Assembly (NCBI GenBank): GCA_033980235.1
Contig: CM067069.1
Location: forward strand, 18,534,650 to 18,598,649
Direction of reading: 5' to 3'
DNA: 64,000 bases
From: Diadema setosum
Taxonomy: Eukaryota; Echinodermata; Echinoidea; Diadematoida; Diadematidae
Under the pieces are notes generated by a model, which saw nothing but the letters and a program-made list of their open reading frames with translations, did not search any database and was not told the DNA's origin. The position numbers and the translations under genes were made by a program. Shown here one piece after another: positions 34,802 through 48,100 of the stretch. Every line of letters starts with the position of its first letter. Within the stretch, counting starts at the first letter, position 1.

Positions 34802-35285
34802 TGACCTTTTGACCTTTGACCTTTGACCTCATGACCTAAACTTTCACCAGAGAATCTTCATTGGGTAATACATGTATACACTAAGTTTCAAGAAAATATC
34901 TTCAGGCATTCAATAGATATGGTGGAAATAGTGATATTTTATGTATTTGACCCTGACCTTTTGACCTTTGACCTTTGACCTCATGACCCAAACCTTCACC
35001 AGAGAATCTTCATTGGGTAATACATGTATACACTAAGTTTCAAGAAAATATCTTCAGGCATTCCATAGATATGGTGGAAATAGTGAAATTTTATGTATTT
35101 GACCCTGACCTTTTGACCTTTGACCTTTGACCTCATGACCCAAACTTTCACCAGAGAATCTTAATTGGGTAATACATGTATACACTAGGTTTCAAGAAAA
35201 TATCTTCAGGCATTCAATAGATATGGTGGAAATAGTGAAATTTTATGTATTTGACCTTGACCTTTTGACCTTTGACCTTGAGCAT
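34802..35285 (+). repeat. 152-bp tandem repeat with DR1-like nuclear-receptor motifs
   Basis: The block TGACCTTTTGACC starts at 34802, 34954, 35106 and 35258, an exact 152-bp period over about 3.2 units. Each unit carries TGACCTTTGACCT, whose reverse complement AGGTCAAAGGTCA is the classical DR1 site of HNF4/RXR-type receptors. The remainder of the unit (for example TTCACCAGAGAATCTTCATT) is well conserved. Confidence 0.85.
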
Positions 35286-35497
35286 GTGCACCCAAAAGTT
35301 GATAGGCACAACTTCACCCCCTAATACACATACATGCCAAGTTTCATTAGGATACCTCAACAGGTTTTGATAGTTACCTTGTCCACAAAATTCATTACGG
35401 ACGGACGGACGGAGGGAAGGACGGACGGACGGAAGGACGGACGGACGGACAACCCGAAAACATAATGCCTCCGGCACCACTTCGTGGCGGAGGCATA

Positions 35498-36346
35498 AAA
35501 ATACTAGTGTGAGTTACATAAAAAAAGATCAGTTTCTGACCTGTCTGCAACTTTCCCCATATTAGACAATGCAATACTGAACCAGATACAATCCTCTATC
35601 TCATCATATTTCTCATTTCTGCAATATGAATATATGAATAACATGAATATGCATATATTATGTATATATGCATATATACATAATTCACTTCAGTGCCTCT
35701 GCACTCCAAGAAATAATTACAAACGAACAAAAACGGTACAGCTTTACAGCCTGCTCTTGACTGAAGCACAAGAAGCCTTCCTGAACAAGTAAATTTGACA
35801 AGTAATTGTGACCCGTAAAATAGAGAGTACAAAATCAAAGGGATCTGGAAGGAAATCTTGCCGCTGCTCTGATTTACGCTTAGCATCACATAGAAACAAC
35901 ACTGGAATTGACAAGGAACAAAAATGACACAGATGAATAAAGAGATGAATTAAACATGACTGATCAGATGAACCATTTAAACTACAACTACTGTATTGCC
36001 ACTATTTCAGATCCTACGGATTGACTGGAAGGTCCATATTGATGTACGATGGAGAACAGAGTCAGTGGACAGGAAGTACATGCATCCAAATGGTATATCT
36101 TCCAATCACGGAATTGCACAGATTTGCAAAATTTCATTGATGAAATATACTCACAGTATCATGTTTTCTTCTTTCTTAGACAATTTTTCTAGAAGTCTTT
36201 AAAACATGAAAATGAAGCCTCAAAAAAAGAGAGCAAATTTCAGGAAGATCATGATTTGTGAAAACTGAACGTAGCATAATAACAACACCACTCCTCTCCG
36301 ATCCCTCTGAAAAGAAGAAGAAGAAGAAAAAATACATATATATGTG

Positions 36347-36390
<44 letters not shown>

Positions 36391-36735
36391 TATACACATA
36401 CCAATGTATCATTGTGATTGTTCTTGACACTCTGAGAAGGGCTATACTGTCTAAGCTCAAATCTATTAAAAAACATGTTGGACAATCAAGTACAACCTCT
36501 CCCCTCCCCCCCCCCACCCACCCAGGTCCCAAATTTGTAGTAAGATAGTTGCTTGGAGAACTCCAATGCCACACACTCCATATCTTGGGGGGGGGGGAAT
36601 GACATTTAGGTTGTCACCCATTACTGTGTTTGCATCACACATTTTCCTGTGAGAATGCATAATTAGTGTTTTGAAAAAAAAAATGAACAGTGATGCTTTC
36701 TCAATCAGGTCACGCACTTTGGTAGCCAGAACAAA

Positions 36736-36767
<32 letters not shown>

Positions 36768-36841
36768 ACGAAAAAGACAGTGGAATTTAGAGCGATGTTT
36801 CAGTTCACAGTTTCAGCGAGATTTTGAAACCATCAGGTATT
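35498..36841. other. Downstream flank of DPP7
   Basis: The probable DPP7 3' UTR lies at the right part. The rest is AT-rich with microsatellites. No clear polyadenylation hexamer on the minus strand and no other gene were recognised. Confidence 0.5.
36340..36400. repeat. (TA)n microsatellite downstream of DPP7
   Basis: Alternating TA from about 36347. An (AAAG)n run is at 36735-36768 and a G run at 36586-36597 in the same downstream region. Confidence 0.85.
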
Positions 36842-36944
36842 TCAGTCTCCTCCATTCCTCCATACGTCAAGCCAAGTCTTGATGATGAGTTTCTCCTGAC
36901 TCCTAACCTGGATGACAGACTGCGGATCCTTCGGGTTCGATCCT
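36842..36944 (-). CDS. DPP7: DPP7 exon 11: C-terminus and stop
   Basis: The acceptor is TTGTCACCAG. One base completes an Arg codon, then [19 protein letters not shown] and [14 protein letters not shown] lead to TGA at 36844-36842. The C-terminal helix fits the family. No AATAAA was seen close downstream on the minus strand. Confidence 0.93.
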
Positions 36945-39900
36945 CTGGTGACAAAAAATGAATCAGGGGTAACAAATGAAATGGAACTTTACATTTGATA
37001 CTTGACAAGTGTGCAACCAGAAAACAATCATGGCATGAAACTTTCACAAATTGCCGATCATGATGGTGTGTGGTATTGCACTGGCATGCAATGCATCGTT
37101 AAGTCAAAAAACTTTTGCACGCATTTTACTTTAATGAATCGTGGTTCCCTAGGAAATTCGCGAAAGTCTAATGCATGCAAAAATTTCAGGCTTTATCGTA
37201 AGTATGTGACGCTGTACACTTTACACTTTGACATTATCAATTCAAGGAAATTTGCGAAAGTTTCATGCATGTGAAAATTTCAGGTTTTACAGTAGGTGAC
37301 GCTTTACACTTTGACATTGTCAAGTGACTTGCTGACTTTTTCAGATGTCTTATTGCCCAACAAAACCTGATGATCTATTTCTGCATCTTAGAGATTGATG
37401 CGTCCCACAAACTTGAAATGAAGTACAAGTATGACAGGGAAAGAAGGTAGTTCACCAAAGGACAATTTTATGTATCATCAGTACGAATTGATTGTTGGGT
37501 TTAGCAAAGTGAAATCTTATTAACATTTTCATTTTTCACAATACAGTACTGGAAGAGTGCCCACACTTAGTATTACATGAGATGAGTTAAGTATATCAGC
37601 TTAAACAGCAGAAAAGAACTATCTAAGTACAGTGCACTCCTATTATAATGAACAGGGTTATAACGAAACTCCGGTTACAACAAAATCAAATTATGCGCTG
37701 CAACATTATTGGCTCTATGCTTTTTTATTGTTTATTTATTCGGTTACAACAACATTTTGATATAACGAAAGAAAACTGCCGGTCCCGAGGACTTCGTTAT
37801 AAACTTTATTAAAGGGAAGATAAACCCTAAGAGCAATGTGGATTGAGTGAAAGCAGCAACATTAGTAGAGCACATCAGTGAAAGTTTGAAGAAAATCGGA
37901 CAATCGATGCAAAAGTTATGGATTTTTTAAGTTTTGGTGTTGGAACCGCTGGATGAGGAGACTACTAGAAGCTATGACGTATGAGTGGACAACAATACAA
38001 AGAAAATATAAAGAAAATTCTACAAAAATCCATTTTTCACGAAAATTACAAATTCCGTCAACTTGATACTGACATATGTTTCGGGTAGCAATTATTCCCC
38101 ATGCTTTCTGAAAGCGGTTAGTCAAGTGCTCTTTCATAATGCTAGAAAAATGAATTTTTGTTGAATTTCCTGTATATTTTCTTTGTATTGTTGTCCTCTA
38201 ATACGTCATAACCTCTAGTAGTCTCCTATTCCAGCGGTTCCAACACCAAAACTTTAAAAATTCATAACTTTTGCATCGATTGTCCGATTTTCCTCAAACT
38301 TTCACTGATGTGTTCTACTAATGATGCTGCTTTCACTCAATCCACATTGCTCTTAGGGTTTACCTTCCCTTTAAAGGGAGTCCACTGTACACAGACAAAT
38401 ATTACCATGTGCTGAAGGAATACTGATTCATCCATCCCTTCAATGAAAGCCATGGAAGACAACAGATACCGGTATCTTACCTTAGATCAAGGTGATGCGC
38501 TCCCTGTGGTACAGGAATGGCTACCAGGGATTCGGACAGGCTCTCTGTGATCCCGCCCTCTCTCCACGGGTCAAGCAGGCCGTTGGAGAAAATGATGTTG
38601 GAGGACTGTGAGAGGCCTAGGACATTTTTTTTTTAGAAATGAAAATTTGATTAATTTCTATTCAATATAATTCATGTTAAAATCAAGGTAAAACACAATA
38701 GTTTCACAGCATGATATTTTAGTGAATTGGAGCCAACATCCTTTTTCGTGGCATGAAATTTTTGTGAGTTGCCTCTAACATTCAATGCATAAAGTGTAGA
38801 CAAGAACTTTTGAGTGCATTTTAATTTCGCGAATATTGGCTCTTGCAAAATTTGCGAATTTCAAAGGCACACGAACATTCCTTGTTTTACAGTACTTATC
38901 AATTCAATGTGAGTCCACTTATATCATTCAATTGATTTCCATCAAATGAACACACATAAACATATAGCCACAAACACTTGAACATGCCCATTAACTCACA
39001 TATTTGTATGTACACAGTTGCACAAATCACTATACAACAACACTGAATTAATGATAAAACAAAGACATATGGCAGACTTATGGAGAATTAGTGTTGGACT
39101 GCACTGAATATTAATTTTCACCATTTATGTTACACTACTACTGGAAGCAATGTAATTGTACTAAGCAGTTGGGTTTTTTTTTATTATCAAAACCAATTAT
39201 TTGCTGTTCTACAGAGACCAATCAGATCTGTACATAAAGGAGTGATGAGTAATGATTTCAACTATTTACGTTTCGTGTGATTATTCCGCAACGCGTGATG
39301 CTCTCGCCGCGACATTTTATTTCAAGTATCGCGCAACTTTTGAGACCAAATCTGTTGCTCCCAGGCATACCGTTTTGAAGCCACGCCACTTTGAAAAAAA
39401 TTTGTCTATGCAAAAATTGCCCAAAAACATGATTTTGTGTACAAATCCAATGTAAACAATTAATTCATATAAAGATAAACATTTTTACTTTCAATGGCTG
39501 ATAATGATTTATTTTAGCCTGATTATGCTTTAAAAACTTTCTGCAACAAATTTTGCCGAAAAAACCAACAAAAACAAAAACTAAAAAACAAAGAAATACA
39601 TAAGAAATTAAGTAAACAATAAAATAAATAAGAAATAATTATGAAGCCGAATTTTTGCTTCAATATTATTGTTGAGGATATTGAAAAGAATATGTTCACC
39701 AAAAATTAGAAGTCTTGGAGCTTAATTTTTTTATTCATAGGCAAAAAAATTATTTTCGCATAAATTAGCATAAATTAATTAATATAAAATACATAACATA
39801 AAATTTATGTGGTTTCAAGTCCCTCAAAACACCCGGTGGGATTAAAGTTAAGGGGCAGGCAACTGCTGTGGAGGTGAACGTCAAGTTGCCTCTCAACACA

Positions 39901-42111
39901 AAAATCCACATTTAATTATCAGAGAAACTCCATCACTTTTTTTACGAGAGTTGCCCATACATTGCAACAATTTGTTTTACATTGATGTACTGGTATAAAT
40001 ATGTTTAGATGTGGTTAAACATCACAACATTTGTTTTGGTGACAAGACTGTTTCAATTTAAATAAAATATTGAAAATGTTACTGACCAAGGCAAAATCAA
40101 AGGCATGTTCAAATGGTGATTGTCCACAATAAGTCCATTTTTTAAGATTTTGAAGTACGGTCTCTGTCATAAAGAACAAAATAATACCTTTTAAATGATA
40201 TATTGGTCACTACATATACAGGTATATTTTTGAGGTTATGGTCAAAAGAAGCAACAATTTTCTTATTATTCTCTCTATTTTTTAAAATCTTTAATCGCGA
40301 ATATCTCCATTTGGCAAATATGGACTTATCGGTTTTTGCAAACAAACTCTTCATATATAGCATTTCTTTCGCAAGTGCAATCTTGCACATTGGGACTCAC
40401 TAGACAATTCTTGCAAGTAGTGGAATTCCAATCTATAACCATATTGACAGAATGAAAAGGAGTATTATCTCTTATCAAAACCATTCAGACAATATGCAAT
40501 GCATTTGAATAAGGAAAGGCAATATCTACATGAGTTGTTAATTCTGAAAATATTGGTTGACTTGCAAAATGTTGGCAATAAAAATGTAGTGAAAAATGCC
40601 AAATACACAGGAGTCGGTCACTGAAAGACTACTGCCACATACTGCTAACCTTTTCCTAAGCCCTGTATTGCCAACCAGTCGCCTCGAGGAACGACGCCAT
40701 ACTTGTCTTTGCAGTACTCCGTCCGCATCTCCAGGGTGAACGGCATGCTGGGAAACATGTCCGTCACGTTGGTGCTCCCAGCTGGCATAGTGACCTCAGT
40801 ACAGGCCTGTGTGACAGGAACACAAATAGGAACGAACGACAAACAAATAAACAAGTTGGAGCAGAAATGAACTGACATTTTCTAATATGGGGCATTAATC
40901 TTATATGGCAAAGTGGTTTTCAGACACACGCTATTCAAATCGTAGCAGCAGCATAGGCTAAACAGACAGCAGACATATGTTTCTGTACATGAAACTCTTT
41001 TGCAGCTACATCCAGCAATCCTTAGTTTTCTTTTTTTTTTTCCCTGTCTTTCTATCTCTTCTGCTTGTGTGTAAGTTTTATGCATGAATATTCCTTTCTG
41101 ATGATGGAAATGTTGACATATATGTAAAGTCACATGCACAGACTCATTTACGTAATGTTGGTTGTCCTTTGAAGAATAATTTCCCCATAGTTTGGCTTGA
41201 GATGAGTATTTGTTTTCCCCTTTAAGTACAGACAGGAAAACTGCTGTATATAAACTGGCAATCTTGAATTAATAAAAAAAGATAAAAGTATGTCAACACA
41301 ACAAATTGGGACACATCACATCACAGCACACACCTGTTGTGATTATCATGATAGCTATGACAACGTCGAACACAAGACACATTCTAAAGATTAGCTATTA
41401 CACCTCTCTTACTTGCAGTTTCTTTTCCTACTTTGTATTTTGTTTATTAGTCACCGTCTTGGTATCTATGCAACACCTTTCTGGCATTTTCTGTAGGCTA
41501 CATGTAAATCTTCTTTGGACATGACTAAACCTAGCTCTTGAAGATAGAGTTGGTGTCTCAAGATAATCCCAACCCACCTGATAGTCCCAGGCAGTGCTAT
41601 CTGTGCCAAGACCGCACCCCGTCGGATCCGCACACTGGATGAACTCGGTGAATATATCGAAACACTTCAGGGGAGTGCTGCTACTGTTGTAGTACAAGGC
41701 TGTGAGAAGACAGATCACTTTGCATTATTCTTAACTGAAACATTAATCAGTAGCATTAGAAAACAAAGTTGTGTCTTTCACACCATAGTTCAAAGAATAA
41801 TCCTTTCAGAGAACACAATACACATAAATAAACAAACAAACAAACCTGTCAAGACAATACACCTTTTTGATAAAAGAGAAATTCTAATGGTCCAAAACTT
41901 AATTGGTGCATTTTCAGTTTATCCATATTCAGAACATCTTAAACATGGCAAAGAAAGAGGGATTTTGCTGGTGAGCAGCAAGTTAGATAACTGCTAAGGA
42001 GGTGTGAAATATGTTGGTAAGATGTGACCAATGCAATGATCATTATCACCATTACCATCATCATCATCATCACCATTATTATTATCATTATCATCATCAT
42101 CGTCATCATCG

Positions 42112-42157
<46 letters not shown>

Positions 42158-45100
42158 TATTTTTATTATTATTATCACCAGCAGCAGCAAAAGCAGTAGT
42201 AGCAGCACCATTGTGATCATTATCCGATATTGCCAGCAATTAAACTGTTCCAAATGTCATGACTTGAACACAAACTTGGTAATAGACAATGAAGCATCTT
42301 GGCATGCCAGCTAGCATCATAACTCTTGGTAGGAGGGCAAGACACTTCAGTTATCTCCCAACATCTCACCTGATGCCTTTGCTAGACCTTCCATGGGTGT
42401 ATCTTCTGTGTCCAGAAGCAGCTTACAAGACACCTGAAAAACAGAATTAGCACCAGCATGAAGCTCTCTTCCAAATCAAACAAGGAAAAGTAGAAATTAC
42501 GCAGTGCGTAATATATGTCCCCGCCGGAAGTAGCATTTTGTAGCAAAATGTGCAATATAGGTAAAAAATCAAGGTCAAAGGTCAAAGAAGTCAAAGGTCA
42601 AAATTCTGTGTAAAAGTTTTGAAGCCCTCACCTAGTGCCATCACATAAAGCAAACGGATTCGAAATCGGGTTAGAAATGGCGAAGGAGTAGCATTTTATA
42701 GCCAATGTACAATGCAGGTCAAAAATCAAGGTCAAAGGTCAAAGGTCAAAGAAGGCAATGACAGAAGGCAAATGACAGAGAAGTAGCAAATTGAAGATTT
42801 TGATCACACACGGACGCACACACGGACACACGGACGGACACACGGACGGACGGACGGACGGACGGACACACACACGTACGGAGCCCGTTTCATAGTCCCC
42901 TGCTCGAACTCGTTCGGCGGGGACAATAACTAGATAAAAACTTTATAAATCAAACTTTTCATAATCATTTTCATTTCTCTAGCAGAACATCATTCAGAAG
43001 TAAACTGCTCCTATACACATAATGAGGTTGACAACACAGTTGTCAAAAGTGTAAATATAATTCATTCAATCCTTAATTCAATTCCGACATAATCACCATG
43101 TTCTGCAAAATACTGTAGAAATGTCAGCAGTAGCAGCACTCTTCTTCTTCTGAACTTCTTCTTTATAATCATCATCATGTCACTGCTTCTTAATCAGTAC
43201 TATTAACATTGTCATGATCAATATCTTCCCTGTTGCCATTTTTCATTTCCTACTATTTTTATGGTTGGAGTGAGAACACACTAGGATGTGGCATGAGACT
43301 CACGTTGACAGGGTTTGCCGGTAGGCTTCCCATGAAGGAGGCACTGTAGGGGTAATCCAGCATGGCCTGGAAGGTGAAGGAGTTTCGGATCCATCCCAGG
43401 AGGTGGTAGACTTCAGACTTGGCGACAAGGGTCTTGCACAGTTTGAATGCCTCGCTGATCTCCTTAAAACCTACGCACGCAAGTTATGAGGCATATTAAT
43501 CTGTATCTTCATAAAGCGAAAGATAGTTGGTTGTGCGCTGTCACATTACCTGTTGCTTTAAGGGGATCGTACAGTTTTGGTTGAGAACTAACTTCAGGTT
43601 TCTAACATTTTTTTGGAGAAATAATGAGAAACCTCTCATGAAATATGAAAGCATGTAATTCCCAGAGGGATTCAACGTTTATTTCATGAAGATTGGTTTT
43701 GAAATGTCTGAGATATCCAAGACAGAGCAAGCCTAATAAAATGTGGGACCCACCTTTTATTTGGCTCACTTTGCTTTAATTTGTTTTGGATATCTCAGCC
43801 ATTCCAAAACCGATTTTCATTTAATAAACTTTAAATTCCTCTTAAAATGGTATGCTCTGTATTATTTCGTAAGTAGTTTCTTGTTATCTTGCAAAAAGTT
43901 ATAAGCTCAATCCTCATCTCCACCAATACTGTACCATCCCTTTAATGCCAGTTTCCTTTTTTTTTTTTTATTGTTGTCATATCAAATACTTCAAAAACTT
44001 TAAGGTTTCTCTGGTAATTAAGTGCTCTTTTACAGAAGAGTTTCATTTCTTCATTAACATACTTTAAAGTACTTTGGGCCCTACCTTGATAGCTGCAATA
44101 TTCTCTGTATGCACATGCACAAAATGTTTTGTGGTTATGACCATCTGCAAAATCCTTACTGCTGAGATTCAGCATTGGAGTACAGTCGTCACCGCTTAAT
44201 CAGGAGGGGTTAGTAGACAAGATTTTCTCCTGTTTAAGGAGGACTGCCGCTTAACCGCTTCTGGTGAGGAAATGAAGTACCTATGATTATTTCTAAGGAT
44301 TTACTTATCATTGCTAGGCACTACTGATTGGCAATGGAAGTGTTTCAGCCAAAATTTGTTGCAATAAAGTGGCTCATAATTCTGATTAAGCAGTGGAAAT
44401 AATGTAATTGTTACATCAAATTTTAAAGCAGTTCCTGATTATAGGGTTAGCACTGTAATGCCATGTGATACGACCGCACCCTTAAAAAAAAAAAAAATTA
44501 CTTTAAAGGACAAGTTCACCTTCATAAACATAAGGATTGAGAGAATGTAGCAATATTAGTAGAACACATTGAAAGTTTGAGAAAAATCGAACAATCCGTT
44601 CAAAAGTTATGAATTTTTGAAGTTTTTGTGCAGTAACCGCTGAATGAGAAGACTACGGCAGTGTGTGAATAACTTAGATGTCACATGCGTACAACAATAT
44701 AAGGAAAATATAAAGAGAATTTCACAAAATTTCTTCTTTTGAAAAAAGTACACATTCCCCCGACTCGTTACCGACAAATGTTATGGGTAATATTATTCCC
44801 CCTGCCTTTAGAAAGAGGCAAGTCAAGTGCTCTTTTATTATGCGCAAAAAGTGAAAATATGTTGAATTTTCTTTACATTTTCTTTATACTGTTGTACGCA
44901 TATGACTCACAAGCTGTAGTAGTCTCCTCATCCAGCGGTTCCAACACAAAAATTTTTAAAATTCATAACTTTTGCATCGATTGTCCAATTTCCCTCAAAC
45001 TTTCACTGATGTGTTCTACTAATATTGTTGCATTCTCTCAATTCTTATGTTTATGAAGGTGAACTTGTCCTTTAAAAAATGTAAAGGAATTAGAGCGCTC

Positions 45101-48100
45101 ACCCTGCGTGCCTTCATCTGCCAACTGTTGCAGCTTCTCAAAGCCAGCTCTGACAATATCAGGACACTTGGTATTGACATCATGGAAGTCCTAGAAGTCA
45201 TTAACAAGAACAGAGCAAAATATGGTTTAGTGAAGATACAGAGAGATGCTGAGAACCAACGAAGAACTTTACAATACATGAAGAAACTCATGTAAAGGGA
45301 TACCCAGTTTTGGTTTCTTTGTGCCTGGGACATACACTACTTGAAACATACTTAAACACAAAGACGTTCAACCAGAGGTATGAAACATGCTATCATATTC
45401 ACATACTTTAATCAAATTTCTACAGAGCATCATGAGTGGTGCAATATGGCTATTTAAGACTGGCGACTGGCCTAGATGCAAATTTAAAGGCACAATTTAC
45501 CATTTCCAGATGAAACAAAAACCCGGCATTAGTGCTTTAAAATAGTAACAAAATGTGAGGTTGGGATAGAAACAACCACTGTAAAAATTTGAATCCGTAC
45601 AATCAATGTTAAGTATTCTTAAATAGACAAAATATAAACAATAGTTATTATAAAAATGTTGTCAGATTAAACCATCTAGTTATGGTTTAATAAGAAAAAT
45701 ACTGATATCTCCTTATACTTTAGGGTTTATGGCAAAAATTTGGTATGGTAGGATGTTTTGTGATATAACAGACCTACACATATGCATCAAATGTGACATC
45801 TTGAACATTTTTTTAAGTCACTGTTCCCAAAGGTAAACAGGACCTTTAAAGAGCAACCCCTGGGCTGTGGGCATACCTTTGTGACTTGATCAAAGAAGTA
45901 GGTCTGCGATGATTGGTTGGCAGTGCTGAGAACGGGGGCGCTGGCCGCCAGAGCCCCCTGGACGATGTGGGGATACTTGAACCTCATGTACGCACTCAGC
46001 ATCCCTCCATAGCTAAGATTTGAAAAGCGAGTGACAATGAAAGGTACTGTATATGCTGAATATTTCGCGAGGTTTTTATTTTCGCGAATTTCGCGAGTAA
46101 GGTGCTATTCGTGAAAGTAAAGGCATGCGAAAATAGTGACTCTGATCCCAATGTGAATGTCATGTACATGTACGTGTTTACACTTCTCTGTTCAGTACAG
46201 ACTCCACGATCGCAAATTTAACCACTCGCGAAATCGTCAGGAATTCCCGATTCATGAAAATTTAGACTCGCGAAATATATGATGTATACAGTAATCTACT
46301 TGGAGGATGTTAATGGGACTCATTAGAATGGTAAAGACTTATGACAAATAAGAACATAAGTATGGTTATAATTAAAATGATTTTCATGGGCCAGAGTAAG
46401 AAGTGATGACAAATAGAGAATGTGTTCGATAATATATGTCTGTACTGTAAAACCAGAAATATTCATTCACGGCATGAAATTTTTGCAAATTGGAGCCAAC
46501 AGTCTTTTTTGTGCCTTTAATTCCGGGGATCATGGTTCCATGCAAAATCTGTAAAATTTCTGGTTTTATAGTACACTGTGTATGCATATATACTGTATAT
46601 ATATGAAGAGTTTGTTCGCAAAAACCGATAAGTCCATTTTTGAAGATTTTGAAGTACGGTCTCTGTCATAAAGTACAAAATAACACCTTTTAAATGATAT
46701 ATTGGTCACTACATTATAAAGGTACATTTTTGAAGTTATGGTCAAAAGAAGCAAAAATTTTCTTATTATTCTCTTTATTTTTCTCGACCTTTAATCGCAA
46801 ATATCTCCATTTGGCAAATATGGACTTATCGGTTTTTGCAAACAAACTCTTCATATGTATGTATGGATGTATGTATAAATAGATACATAAACCGATAAAT
46901 GGACAGAGAGAGAGAGAGAGAGAGTAAGAGATTCATATAGTCATAGACATATAAATGTGGAGAGGAAAACAGTTCATGAAAGTGATCAAATAAAAGGCCT
47001 AAGTTGAAGTGGTTTAAAGGTTTAATTGGTAAATACCAAAGATATGTGAATGTGTAGAGATGAATAATTGCACATAAACACAGATTTTAGATACATCAAA
47101 TGATAGTTGGAATGATATTACCACATGAATACATATCAAGAGGTACATTTATAGAAAGATAGACAGAAATTGTTAATGGTTGTGCTAGAAAACTTCCTTT
47201 TGCAAAACCCTCATATCAACTGTACTTGGACAGAATAACACAAAATCTCTCCACCCCCCTTGTATATGCCTGTAACTTTAGTTCTAACATATATTAAATG
47301 AAGCAGTAAGATATTTTTTTGCTTGCTTTTATTTCTGCATTCCTTGTGTTTGCATTTCTATCTGCACCATGACTTGACTCTCCTTTAGCCTGAATTTAAC
47401 AGGTCTTGTACACAGATTTTCTTTTGAAAGTGAAAGTGCAATTGATGAAAAGATGATCTAGTGAAGAGTATAACATATATATCCTACCTTTTATTTCCGT
47501 GTTCCTTGTGGTTGCATTTCTATCTTCACCTCTGTTTGCATGACTTGACTTTTTTAACCTGAACTTCATATGCCTTGAAAATAGTTAATATGCTTTTGAA
47601 GATGGAAATGAATGTGAAATTGATGCATGATCTCATGAAGAGATTTTGAAAGTAAGTCTATCAACAAAGAGAGCTAAATAAAATATCTCCAGAGATACCA
47701 GACTTGTAACACAACAAGGAATGTTCTCAAAATTCTGATTAGATATATCCCATTATTTTCTTATCATATTCATTGTTTCATTTCAGCAGCTTTTCATCAC
47801 AAATATCTCAACTTCACAAAAATGGAGTTATTTCATTTTATGATAAAACTCTTCATACATATATATCTAACCTTCCACCAAAGGCAATCAGAGGACAGTC
47901 CTGGGCTTTCAGATCTGCCCGTAGTGAGGTGATGAGTGTGGCGTAGTCTGCTAGAGCCTGCTCCACTGTCAGGAGGCCCAGGTTGGATGGGGTGAAAGAC
48001 TCGTTCCCGAAGGGCAGGCTCTTCCCATAATATCTCTGAAATTTATTGAAAGTACAAGTATATAATATATTCATGTATTCATAGAGATCTTTTGGTATAC

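Larger units (their letters stand above)
22144..35497. mobile_element. Older TIR element split by the LTR retrotransposon
   Basis: The left part (22144-22249) begins TATGCCTCCGCC and the right part (34155-35497) ends GGCGGAGGCATA, forming matching inverted ends. Without the LTR insertion it would be about 1.45 kb. Inside are repeated TGACCTTTGACCT motifs, a 152-bp tandem repeat and a (GGAC)n array at 35399-35450. There is no transposase-like frame, so it is non-autonomous. Confidence 0.65.

Noticed and set aside
34802..35285. Regular repeats as a CRISPR array
   Set aside because: The 152-bp period is a head-to-tail satellite-like tandem without short repeats and unique spacers, in an animal genome.
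41939..42314. Poly-Met, poly-Asp, poly-His and poly-Ile ORFs
   Set aside because: Created by the (ATC)n microsatellite.
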